From Lepidodermella squamata (taxonomy: Eukaryota; Gastrotricha): DNA of 64,000 bases. Location of the stretch: assembly GCA_047495785.1 (NCBI GenBank), contig JBLDXI010000019.1, forward strand, positions 2,852,001 through 2,916,000, read 5' to 3'. Numbering within the stretch: position 1 is the stretch's first letter; every line of letters starts with the position of its first letter. A model generated the notes under the pieces. The model was given only the letters and a program-made list of their open reading frames with translations, was not told the origin of the DNA and ran no database searches. Position numbers and translations under genes: made by a program. Positions 21,819 to 34,200 of the stretch are shown here, piece by piece.

Positions 21819-24800
21819 GGGTCTATTTCATCTGCTCTCAGAAAAAGGATTATGAATTATTTGTGAGTGAAATAAGATTTTGTAATTATTTTTATTCACT
21901 CAAAAATAAAAACAGATGCCAGCCCCCATTGTACTCCCTAATTAACTCGCCAGTTTGCGCATCGAGGTGTTCAAAGTCCGCGTCTCTTTTGCGTCCGACT
22001 GCTATTTTAGGAGTCGAGCTGAGAGAAAAGCCGCTTTTACACTACTACTATGCGAATGGTAAACGATTGTAATTACTCGATTGTTAAATAACAGTGATTA
22101 ACTCGTTTCTGCTTATTGTCACGGTTTTATCGTGATGATTTTTAGAGAACTTGAAAAATTGGAAACATTTTACAATTAATTAGAAATAGTTTCATATAGG
22201 TATTTAGGCTACTCGTTTACAAGGTGATCAATTTTCCGTCAAACCGGGTAGATAGGATGCTAGAGCTTTATTCAGTGCCAGCATGAATTTAATCGCCATT
22301 GCATGATTGAAAAAATTATCGCGAAAATTCCCCGAATTTTCCTTGATTTCGCGAAGCGTTTAGTTAAATTTGCTGGACCAACTCCTTGCTTCATCACCTT
22401 GAACTCGTGGCTTTTCCATGTCAGGAAATTTTCGAGAATCCAATTTTGGGGTATTTATAAGTATTTTTCATGGTATTTCATTCTTGACCGCTTTTTCACA
22501 CAAAAAACTGCTGTAAAATTGATTGGCTTCTTAAAAAAATCATTCGATTCTCTTGGCACATGGAGAAATGTTTACCCAGTTCGAAATATCGAAAGCCAAG
22601 ATACGCTCAAGCATCACCGAGGGCTGGTCATTCTAGTATAAATTTGTTTTAAATTATTATTAATTATTATTAAGTCTTGTTCTTTAAGTGATGACCGTGC
22701 TAATTATAAGTACAGGAAACCACGGGGAATTTTACGACCAATATTTCTTTCTAAATTAATCGTGAATTTTGAAAATTAAATTGCATAAACACGTTTACAA
22801 CAAATTTGGTTCCGCAACAGGCGACTTTGTTTCAACTAAAAGTGAAACCCTCTTGAGAATTTTGCGGCAATTTTGCGGACAACAGTCAATGAAACACATT
22901 TAAACATATTATTTAAATGTTTTCTTGCAGACAAGCCCTGAGTTCACGGTCGAATTTGCTAAATCTTACAAATAATTTAACGGATTTTCTTCTCGATGTG
23001 TTCAATTATGCAAAGGCGGGAATTTTCGTTTGAGTGCTGAATCAAAATCAGGAATTCACGAGAAAATTAGCATGCCATCATATCTTTTGAAATTAGCCAG
23101 AAAATAATCAAAATGTTTTTAATTCTTTCTAATTCTCTCTTAACAGCGATAAAAAACGTTAAAATCAAATAAAAGCAAGCTAATAACTGTTATCTAACAA
23201 TGGACTAATTACCATCGTTTACCATTCGAATGGTGCAGTGTAAAAGCGGCTAAAGACGACGCTTCTACCCGACCACTGCGCGTCGTTTGGGCGATTATCG
23301 TCTCTTTCTCGTCTCCAGCGAACATAGAGTGAACCGCTCTAATTTCGGACAGTTTAAGGTCCCTAATTTCGGACACATCAAGGTAAGCTTCAACCTAGTC
23401 AAATTTGGTATCGTTCGAAAGCCCTCCATGAGTTGATGACGAATATCGATAGTTCGGCCGAAAAAGTATAATTTAGGCTTATTTGTGTGAGTTTCAAGGT
23501 GACATGAATGTGTGAAACTCAGGTAAACAAACCTAAACAATGACATTCGTCATCAGCTCATCGAGGGCTTTCGAACGACACCAAATTTGACTGGGTTGAA
23601 GCTTACCTTGATGTGTCCGAAATTAGGGACCCGTACTTGGGCACAGTCCGAAATTAGAGCTGTTCACTCTACCAGATGACGTTTCCAGCATTTTTCTTTT
23701 TTTCGTAGATAGCCGTCGTTTTTACACTAGCGGAGGGTTACGGAGGCGTTCGTTAATGCCGTCAGTTGCCACCCCTATTTCGAGGCTCTGTTTTGATTAC
23801 GCAACTGAGCTTTCACGAAAAAGCGAATTTTTAATTTTTAATTTGTTTTCGGCATTAAAATTCCGCCGTTATTTTTTCAGGGAAAAATCAGTCGATAGAA
23901 CATAAAAGCATTATTAGGCTGGGTTTGCATCAACTTAAGCCACCTGAAAATCAATTTTCGTGGTTATGGCCCTCGAAATTTAAGCAATGGAAAAACAAAA
24001 AATCATTTTTTGAATGTCACCGAAGTAAAGAATATTTTGACTGTCAAATGTGATCAAAATTTGTATTTACCGTCAATATGAGTCACGTAATGCTATACTT
24101 GAAGGCCGCGGCAATGTTTTCGCTTTTCATATTTATTTGAAATTGGGGGCGATTAAACACCCTATAGGTAATGAACCGTGTACTAAAAGCCATAATCAAA
24201 CATAAAAACACAGGGATAAATAGTTGACGAATATCTAAAATGCGAGGTAAATTCATATCGCATGGGCAGAAAAATCTTAGAAAAATTCAAAATGTCATGA
24301 GAATAGTAAGCAAGTATGTCACTTGTCAATGAGTTGACAATAATTTAGATTAAAATGAACCAACCGGGTAAAATACATTAGTCAAAATTACCGTAAACAG
24401 TTAAAATCGGAGTTTTCCGGGTTATCTTCGCTAAATTTTTTGATTTACTCGGTGAAAAGCGCGGATGAAGAATCAAATATTCTCTTTGAATTTTTTTCCG
24501 AAATTGCGTCCAAAAACTTCGTCCAAAAACAACGTCCGAAATTGCAAAATAAAAAAAGTTGCGCAAATGAGAAATAATTTTAGGAAAGTATAAACACGTC
24601 CCGGAGTTACAATAGGACGAAATTCTCAATCGATGGCTATCTAAATCAGCTGAAGCAATTTTAAACAATTTTCGACGTTCGGGTTGATATAGCCGAATTC
24701 GGCCGAATATTCTTTTGCTGATCAAATTTCCGACTGGCAAATGGCAAAATTTGTAAATTTGATCAAAAACTCAATTATTGAAAAAATTCAACATGTCGAA

Positions 24801-25265
24801 ATATTCGAATAATAATTGAGGATATTAGTAAAAATAACTTTGAAGTACCAACTAAGAAGAAAATATATTTTTGAAATTTCTTTTTGAAATTGGTTTCTTG
24901 ACGCTTCGGAAAAAATCAAAATTCAATTTTCTGAAACTCTTTAGTTGCGTAATCAAAATTTGTCTCAACAGAGCCGTTAAATAGATGATAGCAACAGATG
25001 TAATTAACGAATGCCTCCGTACCCCTCCGTCGTGTAAAAACGACGAGCGTGCGGCTTGCGAGAACCGTAACTGCGAAAAAATGAAATATTCTAATCCCTG
25101 GATTGTTCAACAACATTGCGTCTTATCCTCCTCAGCCTCCAGCTGAAATAACAAATTAGTTTATTTTTGAGATCATCCTTTTCTCCGTTACTCGCTGAAA
25201 ATAAAATAAAATGGAATTTCACAATGAAAAGTCACCATTTTTAAGTGAGCAGATGAAATAGACCC
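21819..25265. mobile_element. nested inverted-repeat element, 3.4 kb, no transposase seen
   Basis: The outer ends are a perfect 19-bp inverted repeat, GGGTCTATTTCATCTGCTC (21819-21837) and its complement (25247-25265). Inside are two further inverted pairs: about 22028-22095 with 23190-23258 (GCCGCTTTTACACT... ends), and about 23706-23755 with 25003-25045 (CGTCGTTTTTACAC ends) plus 23792-23815 with 24936-24958. A separate TA-flanked MITE (23325-23671) lies between them. Ends similar to the outer repeat occur at about 57827-57847 and 63783-63804, so this is a dispersed family. No clear target duplication or long open frame was found. Confidence 0.55.
23325..23671. mobile_element. TA-flanked MITE, TAGAGTGAAC family, copy 1
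   Basis: A 347-bp foldback: TAGAGTGAACCGCTCTAATT at the left pairs with the right end GAGCTGTTCACTCTA, and long internal stretches also pair (for example about 23380-23420 with 23560-23610). TA dinucleotides lie at both ends, as in Tc1/mariner-type MITEs. A larger member of the family is at 59269-60663. Confidence 0.7.
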
Positions 25266-25918
25266 TATGGTTCCACTGTATATGTTTCTCTTTCATTCAA
25301 AACTTGCTAAGCTGCCCTCTTCTGGGCGATGAGGCTTCTAAATAAATAAATAAACAGTGTAAATGAAAGTTTGACAAACTCATGTTTGAAGCTCTGCTTT
25401 TCCGACATTTGATCGTATAAATGCATTTCATACATTTTCATCAATCATCGATGTTTGAAGTAAATGTTCGAGAAACTGTTTGCCCGTTTAGCCGACCCTT
25501 AAGAGTTAAGCCTCATGCTTTAATATGCGTTAGTTTGCAGTTTATAGTATTTTATGCATTTTCTCCAATATTAATCATTTGTGTATTTTAACTTTTCATA
25601 CTACGCATAGCGAAAAAAGTTAATTTTTTCTCTACGTTAGCGGCGTCGTCATATTGTTGAATCATGTTATTGCAGTTGTCTCTCATGCTCGCTAGCATTT
25701 CGGTATAAGCCTCCACTTGACGGTAATTACTGTCAACTCGAAGCGCAAACAATGCTTCGTAATCAACAACCGACGGTAAAAATAGCTGCGCACTACGATG
25801 TATATTCAGCAGGCGATGAGTAAGTTAGTCGTTTTCGGGAAGCCGTTGCTACCTCAGTTCATTAATCTTTTTTCAAACTTTGTGATAATAACTATATTTC
25901 AAACTTTTACATTTCATC

Positions 25919-26211
25919 ATGCTAAAGCTTGCATTGTTCATCGGCGTTGCGGTGAGGCTGAGCAATTCGCTATATCAATTGTCATTATATTTATTTACCA
26001 ACAGGCTGTTCTCGCCATGTTGTTCTTAGCCGAAGGCGCGCCGGTTGACGAGCAGGTAGAGGCGGAAAGAGCCCTGTTTTGCTACGGCAATACGCTGAAG
26101 AGTCCCACGCTGAAGAGTTGCGTTGTGATTGGAAGCAAGTGTACAAGCGAAATCGGTTTACCTGGTACATGGAAAGCATTAGGCGGGCCCATTGCTTATT
26201 GCGGCTTTTAG
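25919..26211 (+). CDS. small secreted 4-cysteine peptide
   Basis: Two exons, 25919-25951 and 26005-26211, join through a 53-bp GTGAGG...ACAG intron in phase 0 to give 79 residues. The signal sequence, MLKLALFIGVAAVLAMLFLA, only forms after splicing, which supports the model. A short acidic stretch (PVDEQVEAER) follows and may be a propeptide. The mature part of about 46 residues has four Cys (spacing C-x13-C-x6-C-x18-C), Gly-rich, ending in YCGF. An AATAAA lies at 26349-26354. The layout matches secreted disulfide peptides such as antimicrobial or signalling peptides, but I recognise no family. It is the only plus-strand gene inside the R4-R5 interval. Confidence 0.7.
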
Positions 26212-26854
26212 GTGGACGGGGTAGATTCAATGTCTGTTTGAAGTATGAAGCGAGAAATGATTTAGATGTGGGGATTCGCTTGAGAAACATTATAACATGA
26301 TATTAACTCTATTAGCTCTATTCTTGGGTCTTGGAAGCCTTATAGCGTAATAAAGCAAATGAATAGCCACGATAATTTAATTCTTTGGCACTCTCAGCAT
26401 GTTTTGTTTTTGGCTGAGTTTGACAGAATGGGCACCGCATTGCCTTTTAGGCTTTCAGATCCCTTCTTCGTGTTCCGTGCTTCAAATGGTGAACATAGAG
26501 ATTATTTTTTCGAAATTTTCAGAGAAATGCAGAGCAGTAAAATCGTGAAAAAACAATTCCTTGATTTTCAGAAAAATCGACATTGAAGCATATTTCGCAT
26601 TGGGTTTGTAATGATGAAACTCTATATTTCAATGTTTGGAGTGAGCTTGGAAGATTTTCTTTTCTGATTTTCTATAATTTTATAAATTATTCCACTTTTT
26701 TACATCACAAAAATGTAGATTCCTACATACGCATGGTAAAATTGTGCCATTGGGAAATTGAATTTCTCCATGGCAACTAATAATTTCTGCCAAAAATGAA
26801 ACTGCCAAAAAATTGGGCAGCATTTTGCTCGGAATTAGCCTCAAACCCCCCCAG

Positions 26855-26877
26855 CCCCCCCCCCCCCCCCCCCCCCC
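26855..26877 (+). repeat. poly-C tract (C23)
   Basis: A run of 23 C, preceded by a run of seven C and AG. On the minus strand it is a G-tract able to form a G-quadruplex. Confidence 0.9.
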
Positions 26878-27009
26878 ATGAAACGCATTTTCTCGAGAAT
26901 CGCAGGAAAGTCACAGAAAGAGCGAAAACCTCAATTTTATTAGAAAGCAATTTCACGTGCAAAAACAAAAATGTGACAAAACGAGGCAAAACGAGGTCTT
27001 CGAAATCTC

Positions 27010-27309
27010 TTGCTGGTAGCCGTCGCGATGCAGATCCGGTTCGGTTTCCTCCTCGAATTCGCGGTTTTGAGCAGCAACGGAAATTCAGCGACGAGCCATA
27101 GCAACGTCAGAGGCGACAATGACTGGTTTCTCGGCGAATCTTCGACCGGCAAAATTGACCCAAATCCATGGATTAATTTCCGCCGCGACCTGGATACCAC
27201 GTTTGATATAATGCAGCAATCAAAAAGAAGGAAACAAACCAAGACATGGCGCTTGAAAAGGCCTTCAAGAGGCAACAAATTTAGGGAGGGAACGGCCATA
27301 GATCACTAA
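27010..27309 (+). CDS. hypothetical small basic protein
   Basis: A 99-codon frame, or about 93 codons from the second ATG (MQIRFGFLLEFAVLSS). The start is moderately hydrophobic and could be a weak signal peptide; the C-terminal third is strongly basic (SKRRKQTKTWRLKRPSRG). It ends 77 bp before the R5 stop, convergent with it. No domain, paralogue or intron evidence was found, and a minus-strand frame overlaps it. It may be a chance frame. Confidence 0.25.
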   Translation: MLVAVAMQIRFGFLLEFAVLSSNGNSATSHSNVRGDNDWFLGESSTGKIDPNPWINFRRDLDTTFDIMQQSKRRKQTKTWRLKRPSRGNKFREGTAIDH

Positions 27310-27386
27310 ACTACACATAACCAGTTTAATTTACAGTGTTCTTGATCTCATCCTTCATCCTCGGAAAGGAATTTTTCACCCCGTAG

Positions 27387-30147
27387 TTAATTATACTTCA
27401 TTCGCTGCGATTGCGCGTGTGGCATGTTGGTCTTTTGCAGCATCCTTTGTGGAGGGGGCTTAAGCGTCATTGCAAGAGGTGGAAGCTTTTGCTGACCAGT
27501 CGGAAATTTCGTTGATGCAGCCCCGTAATCAAACTGAGATGGTTTAGGTATCTTTGAAGCTGTCGGTTGCAATGAGACGTTGTTTTTTGGCGCTTGAGTG
27601 AGCATTTGATCGTAGTAAGGATTACTCGTGTCCCATTTACCAAGTGTAGTCCCGACTGGCGTTGGTGGCCTTCGACGTCCAGATACCCCAGAATTAGGTT
27701 TCACGTCACCTGTGTTGTCTTTTTTCTTACACAAACAATACAAAATTACAACAACGATGACAAAAGCAACGATTCCCCCAACGGCGGCCCCGATTATTAC
27801 GCCGAGACTGGGGCTGGACGTGGTATCTGATGTACTGTTGCCAGGTTTATAGGCAGAGGAACCATCATCCTCGCTGCTGCAAGGATTGACAGTCGGCAAG
27901 CATGTGGAAAACTCCAGAGGGTTGCCTATTTCCGCCAACATCATCGAAGCCATATCAGGCTGACTCATCGCGGCCTGAAAATCGCTCTGCGCAATCAAAG
28001 CTGGCTCAGTTGCCGCTCTTCTCCGACGCTTCGCAGTCATTGAACCGCCAGCATCACAGAACTTCTTTGTCGCCGCTGAGATGATGACGAAGGTGATCCT
28101 GAAACAGCAGCCCTTTTCAGTTTTCGAGGTATTTGCGTAGTTCGAATCGATGATATCATCCGTGCTGCTGTAGTTGAGGTTCACGTTTTGTTTTTTCGTG
28201 TAGCCAGGACAGCAAATCGAGTAGTTGGCTGCACAAACGGAATTGAGTTTCTTCGCCACATTGCTCTTGATTATTCGTCTTATCTTCAGGTAATCGTCAA
28301 TCTTAGGCACAGGCTTGTAGAGCAGATCGACGCCTTTTGATTGTTCATCACTGGAGGCTGAACAACGAGTCGGGTTGTCGCATTGTTGGTACTCTTTCGA
28401 ACCGTCGGCCTTCAGTCGCCATTGCACTCCGATGCTGCACGTCGAGGAGCAGGCGGACCATGATGAGTTGGAGAGACCGCTCGAAGGTGGAATCCAGGCG
28501 GTGAGATAGCGATCGGCTTCGCTGAGCTTGCCAGCACTTATTGATGACAAATCACAGATGGAAACAACAGTTTGTGCTGTGCCCGTAGTACCAACAATGT
28601 TTGCTACGCTACTGATCGTCGCGGCCTTACTACCTACAGTAGTTCCACTAATCGATGATTGAGGAATAGTTGAGGCAGTTGCAGACAACATGTTATTAGC
28701 TGTTGTGGAACTAGCCACAGATGAGATAGTGGTAGTGCTAGAAGTCACATCCGACCGAGCTGACGCTGAATTTGACGGCGATGCACTTTCAGTTTTTGCA
28801 GCAGTCAAGACTGTTGTGCTCGTTGAACGTGTTGAAGTCTGAGTCGAACTTGTTTGACTTAGGGTTGATGTCGAAATAGGGTATGTTGTAGTTTGAGTAG
28901 TGGCTGCCCGCGTTGCGGAGTTTGTAGACGATATCGAAGTCATTGTTTGAGTCTTTTGGGTAGAAGATGAATCACTAGTTGAAAGGCTTGTCGTTGTAGG
29001 GGGAGTCGCAGTAAGTCCGCCCGGTGATAGCTGCCAAAACCGATGGTTGATGATGCCGAAGGTCGCTTAATATAGAGAAATCTCAGTGAGAAAGTAGTAA
29101 AACGCATTTTTACCTATGGTTCCAAAGAAAGAAATCCAGCGCGGTTTTGCAGCCCCAGTTCCAATCGCAGTGCCTGCTATCGAAGGAACGGAGACATCAG
29201 AGAAGCATGCAGCAACTGGGGTCGCTCCATTGGCTGGCAGGGGCGCTAAAGCAACCTAGATTAGCATAAATAATTTAATCTAAAACTCGTAACTACATTC
29301 TAATGCTGCGTTTAGGTCATTTCAAATAAATTTCAATTAAGTAATGGCTAGAACGGAGCTGGCTGTCTTACCGTCAAAAGATTGTCGCTCAATTGAGCAA
29401 TCAGTCTGAACAACGCTAAGCCGGATGGCGCAGTGAAAACGTTTGATAAGCCGCAGCCAGGCTTCGACGTTGCAATAACGGGTAGCAACGGCAGGGTTCC
29501 AACAGCGTTACTTGTGGCTGAAGCGTATACTCGACCTCCGTAGCCCAACTCTACAACAATCGACAGTCCATTGATGCCTGAGCTCGTAATAGAAAGATTC
29601 CCTAAAAAGTCGATGACTAAAATCAGCGACAGGTTGCATAAAGTTAAATTACCGCTGTAGCTATCGTTGCTAATGAAGTTGTAATATCCATACGATGTTG
29701 ACGACAAAGTATAAGCTGCTTTTGCGAACGGAATGTCGCTATAAGTTGAACTTAAATCCATTTCAACTCTGAAATTTGTTGCGGTAGAGGGCACAGCCTG
29801 CATAAATAAATTATGTGGTCATAAATCAGTTTCGTCCGAGATAACTAGCCGTTGCAAAATTAATTCGCCCAACTGTGGAGGTATAGTTGTCGGTTAATGC
29901 GATGCCCTGGGTGCTTTGGGATGCCACATCGAACGTGGTGAATTTTGATGACGATACGTTTGCCCCGTCGAAGGATACCACTTGCTGGAAAATAGGCGCT
30001 CCAGCGTAAGAATAAGGCAAAGCCAGAGATGCTGTATCTGGAGACTGAGCCGCCCCTGATGGAAACTTTCATCTCCCGATACTGCATTGAAAAAGGTTTG
30101 AACATACCCAACGCCCATGTTACTGCCAATGCGAATAACGTGTTCAT
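27387..30147 (-). CDS. R5: mucin-stalk single-pass membrane protein, tandem family member 5
   Basis: Exons 30108-30147, 29850-30055, 29653-29797, 29372-29601, 29114-29255 and 27387-29065 join in frame to 813 residues. Signal peptide is MNTLFALAVTWAL. The ectodomain closely matches the first module of R4, including the AAQSPDTASLALPYS start, and the last exon begins with the RFWQLSPGG linker that R4 also has. R5 and R4 are therefore the closest pair. The second intron starts with GC (ACG-GCTAGT), as in R4. The stalk is the shortest of the five. The Cys-rich part, RRRRAA cleavage site, Gly-rich transmembrane helix and NPYYDQML follow; the C-terminus ends QRMKYN instead of GMKFK. Confidence 0.87.
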
Positions 30148-31261
30148 CCTTTTTCAAAGTCTGCAATGATGCAACCGTCTGGGCTTTTTCGACACAATGC
30201 GAGCAGACAGTCATAGCCGTAAATTGATGAATAAATAATGCTATTCTCCGCCCACCCTACTTCTCTGGACTAATATTTTGCGAGGTGGCCGAATCGTTTT
30301 CTCTCGATGGAGCTGCGGGGTTCCTACAGCGATCAAGCTTTTATCATATCAACTTCCAGATTTTAACGCTTGAATCAAGTGTTCAATCAATGGCACTTCT
30401 CTTTATGTTGAGTTTGCGTCGGCGATTCGCTCGAAAAACATTTTAAGAGCAACGCCATTACTGTCCTGGAATATATTTTTCGTCCCAAATTGTGCTGTCT
30501 GTTTTATTCAAGCTTTGAAAAATCTCCACAAAATGATGTTTTGAAGCCTTAATTATTAACTTAACACCCAACTTCAAATCTCGATTAAATTTCTTAACCA
30601 ATCCCTGAAGATGGTTATTGAGTATAATATTTAGTTGAGTATAACCTAAACGTTGGAATAAACGCGTCACGTTTTATAAACATAATATTTATTCGAAGAA
30701 ACTTGTAATACGGCCTACAGATTTTTTTATAAAATAATATTTTTTAGCAAAACGAGAATCGGTAGTTAGGGTTAGAGATTAGGGTGAGGGGTTGGTTAGG
30801 GTTCAGGCTTAGGTTTTATTAGGGTAAGGTGTTTTTATTAGGTCAGGTTATAGGGTAAGGTGCAGCTTCGGATTTTTACCAAGTTCAATTTTAGGGCGCT
30901 TGCACTAAATCAGTCGTTATTTTTTGGATGAATAGTTGTTTCTCAGAAACCTGTTTTTCGCTTTGTATATAAAATCGAAAATAATCATCTGCAGCATGTC
31001 TCACCCTGGATATTCGGCGACAAGGTGTTTAGTACCAATTCTCAATGAAACAGTGTGCATCATTTGGTCATTTTCTGAACCTTTGAAGTAATTGATACCA
31101 ACAATTGTGTAATTGAGACGACGACAAAAATTTTGAATGAAAAACAGAACATTTTAATTATTTTGAAACGTGATAAATAAACGCTATATAAACCGGTTAA
31201 TTATGACTATACGTATTTTTAAACTATCAGTTTTTTTAGAACGGGGGAAAGGAATGTCTTT
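30148..31261. other. intergenic between R5 and the protease cluster
   Basis: No gene is supported. It contains the TTAGGG-like stretch listed separately. The plus-strand frames at the right end (from 31170) are antisense to the protease tail. Confidence 0.4.
30766..30862 (+). repeat. degenerate TTAGGG-rich stretch
   Basis: At least four TTAGGG hexamers with interspersed GGTTAGGGTT/AGGGTGAGG variants on the plus strand. This is similar to the animal telomere unit but too degenerate and short to be a telomere; it may be an interstitial remnant. Confidence 0.5.
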
Positions 31262-34200
31262 TCACAGTTTTTCTTCCAGAACTTCTTCGTCGAAAACTTC
31301 CCCTTCTTCCCCTTGGGTAGTAGTAGCCTTTGTCGTAGTAGTAGTGGTGGTAGGCCGAGTCGAAGTCGTGGTGGTCCTCGTTGTAGTAGGCCTCGTGGTA
31401 GTGGTAGTAGAAGTGCTCGTAGGTTTAGTAGTCGTAGTCGTCGGCCTGGTAGTTGTCGGTGTTGTACTGGTAGTCGATGTTGTTGTTGTTGTATTCCATG
31501 CTACATTCACCACAGGCGCGTCAGCTACCTGTATTCTCGGCTCTTTCTTGCAGTCGTCGATGAAGGGCACGGAGACCAGATCGGCGACGCCGCACAGGTT
31601 CGGCTGCGACGGGTCCTGGCGCAGCATGCGGAAATAGCCCAGTTCGCCCCAGTTCGTTCCCCAGCTGTTCCGAATCCGCCAGCTATTGAGGCAACAATAA
31701 ATCGACAATAAATCGACATAAACAATAAAGAGGGACATTTTTAAAATAAATTATTGATTCCAATCCTCATCAACAAAAACCAAAATAGACACAGGTTTAT
31801 CGAAATAAAGCATAAAATTGAAAATGTATCTTCTAGCTTGACATAAAATATTCCTTTGCAAAAATATTAGGCGGCAAGGATTTAGTGAATTTTTAAGTTT
31901 TTGTAAAAAATTGCTAAAAATTGCTAAAAAATTATCAGCGATTTCAAGGCAAATCATCAGTGACATATCATCATTAATTAATAAAAATTCTGATTAAAAT
32001 AAAATTCAAGCCGTAAATTTAATATATTTACAATTGATAATTAGCAGTGACAAATGAGCAATAAATCACAGTTCATCAAATTCATACGAAAAATATTGAA
32101 ATACGTAAAATTCTTAAGAAATTCGAATAATCAACGGCCAAAAATCATTGTTCGAAAGTCCCTGATGATTCGCCACTAATGACGCGCTGAAATGTCACTG
32201 CTCACAGCAGTCAGTGATTATTTGACCTACATTTTCTAAATTATAGAGAACCTCGGATAATGCGAATTTCGTCTTTCAGAATATTTTTTTAGCAGAACCA
32301 AATCTGCACGTTGCGGATAGATAAGCCAGGGTCGCTTTTCGAATACCGTATTTGTTCCAATACGCAGCCCGGCCTACTAAAATTTCAACCTCGAAATTTT
32401 GAAAATTTTAAAAATTAATTTTCTCGTGAATCGTTCATTTTTCATGCTTTCAAACCAACTTGACCCATCAACCCTGGGCTACTATAAGGGATGGGTGATT
32501 ATTAGTGAATGGGCTACTATTGGAAAAAATACGGTATTTCTAAAAAAATTAACACACTGTGGAAATCCTATGGTGAAGAATGCGGCTAATGAATTTTACG
32601 CTGAATTTTAAAATATGATTTTGTTTACATTTTGCTGATCATCCTTGAAGTTTCGAAAAGTGGTTTTAGGCCCATTGAAAATTCCAGAATTTTGTTCCGC
32701 TAAAACTAAGACCCTTTGTCCATATTACTTTCATCAGCCGACAAATCGGATTTCCGTATTAGATATAACATACAATTTACGCTAGTAAAAACTCACTATT
32801 TTTGATTAGTCTCAGGATCGATGCCGAAGCCGACTAGAAATACGGCGTGGTTGAGCCCGGCGACGGGGCGTTTACACTGCGTCGTCGTGTACACGCCGCC
32901 TATGTACTGGTACAAATCCTCGAGCACTTCGATGCCGATCGCCAGCGGGCCGTTGTCCATGAGAAACCGCGCCAGTTCGCACTCGCCGCCGGTGAAGTTG
33001 CGATGGCCCCGCAGCCGGCCGTACGCCGGCTTTGTCGCGTCAAATTGGCACGGCAGTTTCTGATTGTTGCGGTAAGAATACTGGTCCCAAGTGTTGAGAC
33101 CCGGCACAACTTCAAGGTATTTGAATACATTGGTCCTGAAAATAAATACATAGAAATATAATCGAAAATTGAATTATTAAATTGAATATTTTAATATTTG
33201 AGATAAATTGGGCTATTATTCAGGAATTTTTTTTAATTTCAAAATTTGAAGTATTTCGAACTATTTTCTCTTGTTTACCTACATGAGGCCACCGAAACAG
33301 CCGTAGTTGTTGAAGATTTTCGTGCAATCGACGATCTGTTGAACCGACAGGCGGAGATCCTTAATGCCACACTTCAACGCCAGTTGACTCTCAACAGCAG
33401 CTAAAAATAATTAGAGAAAAAAATCATTTAAAATTTCAATTTCAATTTTGAGCACATTTTCGACATTCAAAATGTTGTCCAAGGGCATTTGAGCAATTAT
33501 GACGCTTCAAAAATGAATCAATAGGTCCAAATTTGGTGCCTCTTATGGCTCACCACCAAGCTATTTTTCCGAGAGTTATTATCATTATTAATGTTATTTA
33601 TTATAGGTCAAACATAGATTAGGTCGAAGCTTATGGCCATGGCCGAGTTCGGTAATTACTTCAACAACTCATGGGTAAATCCGCCAGTTCCTCCCACCAG
33701 TTCCCAGTGGTATGAAGGAGCAGCGCCGTTTACGAGTGACTCGACCAAGGCACGAATCGAGATTTCAACGCTACCTAAACGGCCAGGAGGCAGCTCTCGA
33801 TGATAAAACTCTTGATTTTTTTTTTCTGGACCAATTTGCGCAACCCTAGCAACATCAATCATGCCTCAGTCGCCCAGGAGTCGAAAATTCGATTGGAAAC
33901 CTCGAAGGCGGGCAAAATATTTCCAAATCAATTGAAGCGTGACGATTTCCCGGTTCATACATTGTTAACTGCCGACCTACCCGGCCCGGCATGACGGCAC
34001 CGCCTTGGAAGAGGTTGAGTGGGCTCGCTTTTAGAAAGCTATCAGGAATCCGGCGGCAGTATTCAACGACTGGCCCACCTATCGAGAGTTCACTCGGACT
34101 TGCTGCTATACAGCGCGGTACAAAGATGCGGGGCGTACTAGAGCTGCGGAGGTTTTCAGAAGAAATATTTTCACTGCTGCCACTCGCTCGGCTTCGAGTT

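Noticed and set aside
30766-30862. True telomere or telomere-proximal boundary
   Set aside because: Only four or five TTAGGG hexamers, strongly degenerate, with genes on both sides.
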